Shown here: piece after piece, positions 23,924 to 29,837 of the stretch | Layout: every line of letters starts with the position of its first letter | Numbering within the stretch: position 1 is the first letter of the stretch | Made by a program: the position numbers and the translations under genes | DNA from: an uncultured Alphaproteobacteria bacterium | Lineage (GTDB): Bacteria; Pseudomonadota; Alphaproteobacteria; RF32; CAG-239 | Direction: 5' to 3' | Length of the DNA stretch: 29,837 nucleotides | Assembly (NCBI GenBank): GCA_944392285.1 | Contig: CALXWF010000030.1 | Coordinates: 1-29,837 of the forward strand | The notes under the pieces: generated by a model | Database searches by the model: none | What the model was told of the DNA's origin: nothing | What the model saw: the letters and a program-made list of their open reading frames with translations, nothing else

Positions 23924-25774
23924 TTACCTCTTTACATAGCCTAAAATGGCCGTTATTGCCGCCGGTGTTACTCCTGGGATTCTGGAAGCCTCGCCAATGG
24001 TTGCCGGACGCACTTTTGAAAGTTTGGCCACCATTTCATTGGAAAGACCGCCGATTTTGGCATAGTCAATATCTGTTCTCAGTTTTAGATTTTCATCTTT
24101 TTTGAAAACTTCAATATCTGCCTCCTGACGGCGTAAGTAGCCGGCATATTTGGATTCCGTTTCAAGCTCGGTATAAACATCTGAAGGAACTTCTGCCAGA
24201 TTTGGCCAAATTTGAATCAGTGTTTCACGTGAAACATCGGGATAAGACATTACATTAAAAGCCGACCTTTTTATGCCGTCTTTTTTGGTCTTTATTCCAT
24301 AACTGTCATTGAGCTCGTTGGGGGTAATAAACAGCTGTTGCATTTGTTGACGATACTTGTCTATCTTGGCGGTTTTTGCTTTAAATACACTGTATCTTTC
24401 TTCAGAAACACAGCCGATTTGATAACCTTTTGCCGTGAGGCGGGCATCTGCATTGTCTGAGCGCAAATGCAGACGATATTCTGAGCGGGAGGTAAACATT
24501 CGATAGGGCTCATCAACGCCCTTGGTTATTAAATCATCTACCATAACGCCTAAATATCCCTCTGAGCGGTCAACCACAAAAGAACGCGCATCTCCCAAAG
24601 CCAAAAGTGCCGCATTTACTCCGGCCAAAAGCCCTTGGGCGGCCGCTTCTTCATAGCCGGTGGTGCCGTTGATTTGACCTGCCAAAAACAAGCCCGGAAC
24701 TTTTTTAACCGCCAGACGATTGTCAAGCTCTTGCGGGTCTACATAGTCATATTCTATGGCATAGGCCGGACGCAGAATTTTGACATTTTCAAGCCCTTTA
24801 ATGGTGTGAATAAACGCATCTTGAACATCTGCCGGCAGGGAAGTTGATATGCCGTTGGGATAAACGACATCCGTATTTAAGCCCTCAGGCTCTAAAAATA
24901 TTTGATGACTCTCACGGTCGGCAAATTTGACCAGTTTGTCTTCAATACTGGGGCAATATCTGGGACCCACACCGGTTATTAAGCCCGAAAACAAAGCGCA
25001 TTTATCAAAGTTTTCGCGAATGATGCGATGCGTTTCAAGATTGGTGTGCGTGATGTAGCATTTGATTTGCGGGTTGGACAAGTCTTGCGTTAAGTATGAA
25101 AAAGGTTCGGGATTTTCATCTCCTTCTTGGGCTTCTAAAATATCCCAGTTAATGGTTTTGCCGTCTAAACGGGCAGGGGTGCCGGTTTTTAAGCGCCCGA
25201 CCGTCAACCCTTTGGACTTTAAATACGGTGTTATACCGGCGCAACTGACATCTCCGACACGGCCGCCGATTGAGGTTTCATGACCAATAAACATGACGCC
25301 GTTCAAAAAAGTGCCAGAAGTTAGGATAACAGCTTTAGCCGTTATCTCCGTGCCGTCGGCAAGTTTGACACCGCTTATGGCCTCTTTGTTAAAAAGCAAG
25401 CCTTCTACCGCGGCCTCAATTAAGGTTAAATTCTTTTGGGCTTTTAGGGCTTCTAACATATATTTTTTATATAATTCCCTATCTGCTTGCGCCCGCGGCC
25501 CTCTGACCGCCGGCCCCTTAGAGGCGTTTAACATACGAAACTGTATGCCGGCTTTGTCAATAACCCTTGCCATTAAGCCGTCAAGCGCGTCTATCTCACG
25601 CACAAGATGCCCCTTGCCAAGCCCGCCAATGGCCGGATTGCAAGACATCTCACCAATGGTGGAAATTTTGTGGGTGATAAGCGCCGTCTTTGCCCCCATG
25701 CGCGCCGCAGCCGCACAGGCTTCACATCCGGCATGACCGCCGCCAACCACAATAACGTCAAATTCTTGCTGCAT
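23924..25774 (-). CDS. mnmG: tRNA uridine 5-carboxymethylaminomethyl modification enzyme MnmG
   Basis: MnmG (GidA) of 616 residues. The frame runs to 25879, but ATG 25774 fits the family start MQQEFDVIVVGGGHAGCEAC, with GAGGG just upstream. The FAD-binding GGGHAG, SCNPAIGGLGKGHLVREIDALDG, KTGTPARLDG, CPSIEDK, and FLAGQINGTTGYEEAAAQGL are diagnostic, and the C-terminal IPGVTPAAITAIL is present. With MnmE it installs cmnm5 at the wobble uridine of several tRNAs. tsaB lies 11 bases upstream where mnmE is commonly found in alphaproteobacteria. A parS site lies inside the coding sequence at DVSRETL. Confidence 0.97.
   Translation of the reverse strand: MQQEFDVIVVGGGHAGCEACAAAARMGAKTALITHKISTIGEMSCNPAIGGLGKGHLVREIDALDGLMARVIDKAGIQFRMLNASKGPAVRGPRAQADRELYKKYMLEALKAQKNLTLIEAAVEGLLFNKEAISGVKLADGTEITAKAVILTSGTFLNGVMFIGHETSIGGRVGDVSCAGITPYLKSKGLTVGRLKTGTPARLDGKTINWDILEAQEGDENPEPFSYLTQDLSNPQIKCYITHTNLETHRIIRENFDKCALFSGLITGVGPRYCPSIEDKLVKFADRESHQIFLEPEGLNTDVVYPNGISTSLPADVQDAFIHTIKGLENVKILRPAYAIEYDYVDPQELDNRLAVKKVPGLFLAGQINGTTGYEEAAAQGLLAGVNAALLALGDARSFVVDRSEGYLGVMVDDLITKGVDEPYRMFTSRSEYRLHLRSDNADARLTAKGYQIGCVSEERYSVFKAKTAKIDKYRQQMQQLFITPNELNDSYGIKTKKDGIKRSAFNVMSYPDVSRETLIQIWPNLAEVPSDVYTELETESKYAGYLRRQEADIEVFKKDENLKLRTDIDYAKIGGLSNEMVAKLSKVRPATIGEASRIPGVTPAAITAILGYVKR
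24221..24236. promoter_or_regulatory. parS centromere site in mnmG
   Basis: A second perfect TGTTTCACGTGAAACA palindrome, 1.75 kb from the one in rsmG. In the mnmG frame it encodes part of DVSRETL. Together the two form a small parS cluster next to parAB. Confidence 0.97.
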
Positions 25775-25785
25775 GATTCCCTCTT

Positions 25786-26457
25786 TTAGGCCGACTTTTT
25801 TACACAGACATCCGGCGCTCTTAAATATAGGGGTTTGGGATAGTCCATCCTCTTGTCGGCATAAGCCTCCAAACCGCACAGCGCCAAATCAACAATATCA
25901 ACACCTGATAAGCACTTAATGGCGTGCAGGCTCAAATTATGCGGACGACTTAAAAACCTTTCAACACCGTCACCGATTAAACTTACTTTTTTGCCACGCA
26001 GAAGCGGAATAATATCTTCATAAGCGGCAGCCGCAGGCTCGGTTAATTTGTGCAGTTTTTTATCAAAAAGCTGAAAATAAAAGTCTTCTCTTTTGGTTTC
26101 TATTATGACCAAATTCAGCGTCGCAATCTCTTCCGGACACCATGAAAGGCTGCGGATATAGGCATCAAAAGCGGTTATTCCGGCCAAATTAAGATTTGGC
26201 GCCGCAACCCCAAATGCCCGAGCCGCCGCGATTGAGGCTCGAACCCCCGTAAAAGAACCGGGGCCGACACAAACCGTGAGCAACCCGATGTCTGCAAAAG
26301 TTATGCCGTTTTGTTGTAATAAGTTTTGTATCTCTGGCAATAAAACTTCTGCTTGGCCAAAGTCCATGTTTTGATGAAAAACCGCTAACTTGGTCTTGTC
26401 TTTCATTAAAACAACAGAACAGCCGGAAGATGTTGTATCAAAGGCTAAATTATACAT
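25786..26457 (-). CDS. tsaB: tRNA threonylcarbamoyladenosine biosynthesis protein TsaB
   Basis: TsaB is an ASKHA-fold partner of TsaD in t6A synthesis. The N-terminus MYNLAFDTTSSGCSVVLM, the VCVGPGSFTGVRASIAAARAF motif near residue 65-85 and NLAGITAFDAY are family hallmarks. The start is set at ATG 26457 because the conserved strand begins there; GTG 26466 is also in frame (MEK extension). About 223 residues is a normal length. It heads the tsaB-mnmG-HD-HD-rsmG-parAB set and is divergent from the PAS protein gene. Confidence 0.92.
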   Translation of the reverse strand: MYNLAFDTTSSGCSVVLMKDKTKLAVFHQNMDFGQAEVLLPEIQNLLQQNGITFADIGLLTVCVGPGSFTGVRASIAAARAFGVAAPNLNLAGITAFDAYIRSLSWCPEEIATLNLVIIETKREDFYFQLFDKKLHKLTEPAAAAYEDIIPLLRGKKVSLIGDGVERFLSRPHNLSLHAIKCLSGVDIVDLALCGLEAYADKRMDYPKPLYLRAPDVCVKKSA

Positions 26458-26498
26458 TTTTTCCACTTGTTTAAAATTTAAGTTTCCGATTAAGGATT

Positions 26499-26504
26499 TA
26501 TAAT
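26499..26504 (+). promoter_or_regulatory. Candidate -10 element of the PAS protein gene
   Basis: A perfect TATAAT lies 48 bases before ATG 26553 in the divergent gap with tsaB. The matching -35 is poor (TTTAAG at 26477-26482, 16-base spacer). The gap is very AT-rich, so chance matches are likely. Confidence 0.4.
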
Positions 26505-26552
26505 ATAAAATCTCTAAAGAAACAATAAAAACCTTATGTTCGAAGAAAAATT

Positions 26553-28220
26553 ATGACTGCTGAGCTCCTCGTTGATATGTTTTATGCCGCACCCGAGCTG
26601 TGGTATGGCATCGGTTTGGCTTTTTTGGCTCTTTTTTGCGCTTGGTTTTGGACTTTGATAAAACTTTTGAAAGCACGGCAAAAAAACTATTTTCTTAATC
26701 GGGATCGAGAAAGATATGCCGAAACACTTTATGCCTCTAAGGACGGCTATTTTGCTTTTGTTTATCCGGACCAAAAAATAAACGACCCCAGAAAAACCAT
26801 TAAAGAACGCTGCTCCAGACGTTTGGCCGTGATTATGAACCTGCCAAACGGCACACAGTCCAGTTTTGAAGATATTTTGAAAGCCTTTTATCGCGACGAT
26901 GCCAAGAAAATATTAAAATATTTAGATCTGCTCTTTGATGACGGCGTGTCCTTTGAAGATACTTTTACGGTTAAAAACAATAATAAACGTCTGCGTCTCT
27001 CCGGCTCAAGAATCAACGGTATTGACGGCAATATCTATTGCGACATGATTTGGTTTCGTGATGTGAGCTTTGAAGATAATCGGATTGATAATTTGGAATC
27101 GGAAAAAAATGAGGCTTTTCACAAAATCAGCCTCTATGAGGACCTGATTAATAATATTCCTTATCCGATTTGGCTCAGAGATGAAAACCTTAACCTTGCC
27201 ATTGTTAACCGCAAATATAACGATTTGCTTGATAAAAACAGCCAAGACCGCGAGTTTGTTAATGCCGCGGGCGAGCCGGTGTCTAAAAATTTGGCTTTTT
27301 TGGCTCATGCAACAAATAAGGTGAAAAAACAATCTGTCGTTTTGGTTCGCAACGGTGAAAGAAGAAGCATGGAAGTGGTGGAAACACCGTTTCACTTTGA
27401 CCAAAGTCTGGATAAAATTTGTACGGCCGGCGCAATGTTTGATGTGACCGAGCTTGATGAAATGAAAAGAAACCTCAAACTTAACCAAAATGCGCATTTG
27501 GAAATTCTCGGAACTTTGGCCGGAACGGCTTTTGCCGTTTTTAACTCCTCGCTTAAGCTCTCTTTCTATAATAAATCTTTCGCCGATATGTGGCAGTTAG
27601 ATGAAAGTTGGCTTGACCAACAGCCCGCTTACAGTGCATTCTTGGATATGCTCCGCGATAATCGTTTGCTCCCGGAAGTGCCGGATTTTGTCTTGTTTAA
27701 AAATGAAGAGCAAAAAGAATTTTCTAACTTGATTGAGGCCAAAGAAGATATGATTTATCGCCCTGACGGGAGAACCATTCGTCGTATTCGCGCGGCTTAT
27801 CCGACCGGCGGCGTGGTCTTTGCTTATGAGGACGTGTCTGATAATTTGGCGACAAGACGCGCTTATCAGGCCTTGCTCGACGTGCAGAAAGAAACTATTG
27901 ATAATTTGTTTGATGCCGTGCTTATCTTTGCCGACAGCGGAAAACTTAAGTTTTATAATCAGGCTTATGTGGAGCTGTGGAACAGCGATGAAACCTTTTT
28001 GAAAAGCGAGCCTAATATCGCCGAAGTTATTGAATCTCAGCGCCCTTATTTTGAAAAAGTTGAAGATTGGAACAGCTTGAAAAAATATATCCTTAACCAT
28101 ATTGTCAGCTTTACTACCAAAATATTTGAACTCAAACGCGATGATATTGATAAGGTTGAGGTTATGAGCGGAAAACTCTCTGACGGCTCTATTATGATTA
28201 CTTATAAAAATTGTCGCTGA
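26553..28220 (+). CDS. Membrane-anchored multi-PAS protein, DivL-like without kinase module
   Basis: The 555-residue product has one strong hydrophobic segment (about 15-40) followed by a basic linker and a chain of PAS-like units. These start near 50, 190 (EDLINNIPYPIWLRDENLNLAIVNRKYNDLL), 322 (LGTLAGTAFAVFNSSLKLSFYNKSFADMW) and 447 (IDNLFDAVLIFADSGKLKFYNQAYVELW). This arrangement resembles the sensor part of DivL and related alphaproteobacterial PAS histidine kinases. In those proteins a HisKA and HATPase module follows the last PAS; here the protein ends at GSIMITYKNCR with no phosphoacceptor or ATP-binding motif, and no remnant is seen downstream. It may act as a PAS-based regulator or scaffold, or be a truncated gene. 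No clear ribosome binding site beyond GAAGAAAA is visible. Confidence 0.7.
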   Translation: MTAELLVDMFYAAPELWYGIGLAFLALFCAWFWTLIKLLKARQKNYFLNRDRERYAETLYASKDGYFAFVYPDQKINDPRKTIKERCSRRLAVIMNLPNGTQSSFEDILKAFYRDDAKKILKYLDLLFDDGVSFEDTFTVKNNNKRLRLSGSRINGIDGNIYCDMIWFRDVSFEDNRIDNLESEKNEAFHKISLYEDLINNIPYPIWLRDENLNLAIVNRKYNDLLDKNSQDREFVNAAGEPVSKNLAFLAHATNKVKKQSVVLVRNGERRSMEVVETPFHFDQSLDKICTAGAMFDVTELDEMKRNLKLNQNAHLEILGTLAGTAFAVFNSSLKLSFYNKSFADMWQLDESWLDQQPAYSAFLDMLRDNRLLPEVPDFVLFKNEEQKEFSNLIEAKEDMIYRPDGRTIRRIRAAYPTGGVVFAYEDVSDNLATRRAYQALLDVQKETIDNLFDAVLIFADSGKLKFYNQAYVELWNSDETFLKSEPNIAEVIESQRPYFEKVEDWNSLKKYILNHIVSFTTKIFELKRDDIDKVEVMSGKLSDGSIMITYKNCR

Positions 28221-28243
28221 TAAATATATATATTGATATGTAT

Positions 28244-28272
28244 TTGACAAAAAACTTTTTTTGTGCAATTCT
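28244..28272 (+). promoter_or_regulatory. Candidate promoter upstream of the 268-residue protein
   Basis: A perfect -35 TTGACA (28244-28249) is followed after 17 bases by a poor -10, AATTCT (28267-28272). The start of transcription would be about 30 bases before ATG 28312. Confidence 0.35.
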
Positions 28273-28311
28273 TAAATTTGTTGATGCATCGTCACAAATT
28301 CGGAGACAAAA

Positions 28312-29118
28312 ATGGATAAGCAATCTTCTGACCCGAATATGGAATGGAAGAAAAGCGGCTTTGATAAGAACGAAAAAGTTACGCTTAAGATTAATATTAA
28401 AGAAGCTAATCTTTATGAGGCAAAAAGCAAAAGAAACGTGCAAACCTCATATTCTCCGCGCCCGACCGATTTGCCAAAGGGTTTGAAAAAAATCAGAAAT
28501 AAAATTCGCGATGTCTATGATGAAGACGAAGATGAGGAAGAGTACATTACCGCACCTCTTAACAATAATTTTGTTGAGGAAAATAACTCTTTGCTTGGCG
28601 CCCTGCGTGATGATGAAAAAAAATTTTTGAAACAACAACAAGATTTAGAAACCATTAAAAGCCAGCAGATGGTTGAAAAAACCGCCGCACTTGTCGTTGC
28701 CGACCGCGCAGCCAAAGAAGTCGGTTTGAAAGGTTTGAAAAAAGAAACCGTTGCTCAAAGTGAGCTTAGTGTGGAAATCGGCCAGGATACCCTTAATAAT
28801 GCGCTTAAGGAAGACCTCGGAAAACAAATGAAAGTAAGCTGGAAACACCTCTCTGAAAAAGAAATGATTCAGTTTTTACGCGGAATTAAACGTATTAAAG
28901 AAATCGGCGGTGATGACGCGGTTGTCGGTATGAAAATTGATGAGGTTGTTCGTGCCGGTGAAAATAAAACCGAAGATGAAAAAATTGCACAGATGATTTT
29001 GGAAAAATCCGGCAGAAAAGAAAAACAAGACCAAGATTTCAAAAAAAGCAAAAATAAGCAAAATAGCAAAGAAATTAAAAATAATGTTTTCGGAAAAGGT
29101 AATAGCCGTTCTGCCTAG
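28312..29118 (+). CDS. Charged, coiled-coil-like protein of unknown function
   Basis: I do not recognise a family for this 268-residue protein. It has no signal peptide or membrane segment. An acidic run (about residues 69-77) is preceded by a basic patch KGLKKIRNKIR. Residues about 95-145 look like a coiled coil (FLKQQQDLETIKSQQMVEK), and 160-235 are helical with HLSEKEMIQFLRGIKRIKEI. The C-terminus is lysine-rich and ends in a low-complexity Lys/Asn tail. GGAG lies eight bases before the ATG. It stands between a promoter-like TTGACA and a strong terminator, so it is likely a separate transcript from the PAS gene. Nucleic-acid binding would fit the charge, but this is only a guess. Confidence 0.7.
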   Translation: MDKQSSDPNMEWKKSGFDKNEKVTLKINIKEANLYEAKSKRNVQTSYSPRPTDLPKGLKKIRNKIRDVYDEDEDEEEYITAPLNNNFVEENNSLLGALRDDEKKFLKQQQDLETIKSQQMVEKTAALVVADRAAKEVGLKGLKKETVAQSELSVEIGQDTLNNALKEDLGKQMKVSWKHLSEKEMIQFLRGIKRIKEIGGDDAVVGMKIDEVVRAGENKTEDEKIAQMILEKSGRKEKQDQDFKKSKNKQNSKEIKNNVFGKGNSRSA

Positions 29119-29125
29119 AAATGAA

Positions 29126-29155
29126 AAAGCCCTTCAAATTAAATTGAAGGGCTTT
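29126..29155. terminator. Bidirectional terminator between convergent genes
   Basis: AAAGCCCTTCAA (29126-29137) pairs perfectly with TTGAAGGGCTTT (29144-29155) around a six-base loop. A-runs on the left and T-rich bases on the right let it work both for the 268-residue protein and for the minus-strand gene that ends at 29159. Confidence 0.9.
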
Positions 29156-29158
29156 GGT

Positions 29159-29557
29159 TTATTTTAACGGATAAGCGTTTTTGCAACATAGGTGTAAAAA
29201 TGCTTCCATTCTTTCGGCTGATATGATTTTTTCCTGCAAAACAAAAATCTCTAACAGCAGTCGCACAAAAATTTTTTCTTCATGCATGACTTCTGCCGAG
29301 GGAAAAAAGTTTTCAACCCTGACTTCAGCTTGCGCAAAAGCACTTTTATAAGCGCTTTGGGCATTGTGTTTTTGACGCTCTTGCTCTTGGTTTGGTTCTT
29401 TGATATCAAACAAACTCAGATTGCGCAAAACCATGGGAAGAGAGCTGATATAGGATATTCCGCAAGTATCAGAAATGCTCTCTGCCGTGCGGGACAGTTC
29501 TTCTTTAGAAGAAGGTTGCCCAATTAAATCAATAATAAATTTTTGCAAATGTTCCAT
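29159..29557 (-). CDS. Small helical protein of unknown function
   Basis: This 132-residue protein is predicted by eye to be mostly helical, with hydrophilic middle (EPNQEQERQKHN) and two amphipathic ends (MEHLQKFIIDLIG and IFVRLLLEIFVLQEKII). I recognise no domain, signal peptide or membrane segment. The stop codon directly follows the bidirectional terminator shared with the convergent gene, which supports it as a real transcription unit. It has no partner gene within the window. Confidence 0.55.
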   Translation of the reverse strand: MEHLQKFIIDLIGQPSSKEELSRTAESISDTCGISYISSLPMVLRNLSLFDIKEPNQEQERQKHNAQSAYKSAFAQAEVRVENFFPSAEVMHEEKIFVRLLLEIFVLQEKIISAERMEAFLHLCCKNAYPLK

Positions 29558-29837
29558 AGTGTTAATATTAATAATTATTTTTATGGCGGTTATTAAAGCA
29601 AATATTGACGTTTTGTCAAGAGAACAAGCTAAACGAAAATTCTTAAAACTAAGAAATTTTTAATCTTTTTTACTTATATTGGTTGCGTATGATATCATAA
29701 ATCTGTGGTAAGAAATTAGGAGCTTTGAGGTTGTATCCTTTGTCTTGTCACCCTGAACTCGTTTCAGGGTCTCATTGCAGAGATGTTGGAGTCGATAGTT
29801 GCCAAGCGCAAGTGCAATGCCGCGCGAGGCTTACGGG
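29558..29837. other. Non-coding right edge
   Basis: About 280 bases with no convincing gene. It contains an AT-rich part, a possible 26-codon peptide at 29583-29663 with no ribosome binding site, a 12-base palindrome TATGATATCATA at 29688-29699, and a REP-like hairpin near 29750. GC content rises sharply in the last 100 bases. Confidence 0.6.
29750..29770. repeat. REP-like intergenic palindrome
   Basis: ACCCTGAA (29750-29757) pairs with TTCAGGGT (29763-29770) around CTCGT. The wording GTCACCCTGAACTCGTTTC resembles dispersed palindromic repeats common between genes in alphaproteobacteria. Only one copy is in the window, so repetition cannot be shown here. Confidence 0.5.

Noticed and set aside
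25775..25879. N-terminal extension of MnmG
   Set aside because: It overlaps the end of tsaB, has no homology to the family, and ATG 25774 has GAGGG and the conserved N-terminus.
28616..28623. A8 run in the 268-residue protein gene as a slippage site
   Set aside because: It is one base shorter than the dnaX tracts, and runs of eight A or T occur in several other genes and gaps here, so it is not distinctive.
29583..29663. 26-codon peptide in the right-edge gap
   Set aside because: It has no ribosome binding site or recognisable family and is of a length expected by chance.

Overview
The window looks like chromosomal DNA of an alphaproteobacterium of moderate to low GC, probably an anaerobic or microaerobic, host-associated or uncultured lineage. 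The taxonomic cues are mnmG and rsmG leading into parA-parB with perfect parS palindromes inside both tRNA/rRNA-modification genes, the short alphaproteobacterial form of HPr kinase, the ffs-dnaX-ybaB-recR cluster, a dnaK promoter close to the alphaproteobacterial RpoH consensus, and a PAS protein resembling DivL. The anaerobic cue is the 3' part of a probable rquA (rhodoquinone synthesis). No species can be named from this alone.

Layout. 1-600: the 3' end of rquA, a likely decayed XRE-type antitoxin tail and a bidirectional terminator. 604-4524 (minus): a two-gene unit made of an atypical kinase-fold protein and a 909-residue fusion of a PHP phosphoesterase domain with a GH77 4-alpha-glucanotransferase domain. 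Base composition changes abruptly inside the fusion gene, near 2.35-2.5 kb. 4591-5770 (minus): rsmI-yraN, divergent from a periplasmic-binding-fold lipoprotein (penicillin-binding protein activator family). 7389-10155 (plus): SRP RNA, dnaX, ybaB, recR; dnaX carries two A9 tracts flanked by out-of-frame stops. 10239-11735: a thymidine/NMP phosphorylase-like enzyme. 11855-13765: dnaK with a heat-shock-type promoter and a strong terminator.

13927-17599 (minus): cvpA, radA and the lipid-transport pair mlaE-mlaF. 17660-19589 (minus): a membrane-anchored SNase-like nuclease, tsaE and short hprK. 19737-26457 (minus): tsaB, mnmG, two tandem HD-domain proteins, rsmG, parA, parB and a small membrane protein paralogous to the anchor of the nuclease. 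26553-29118 (plus): a membrane PAS protein that ends where DivL-type proteins would begin their histidine-kinase module, then a charged protein of unknown function. 29159-29557 (minus): a small unknown protein. The right edge is non-coding and holds a REP-like palindrome.

Most of the window is housekeeping: replication and repair, tRNA/rRNA modification, chromosome segregation and envelope lipid transport. The less usual parts are the kinase/PHP-GH77 unit, the dnaX slippery tracts, the HD pair inserted between mnmG and rsmG, the paralogous membrane/nuclease pair and the kinase-less DivL-like protein. No IS element, CRISPR array or tRNA was seen.
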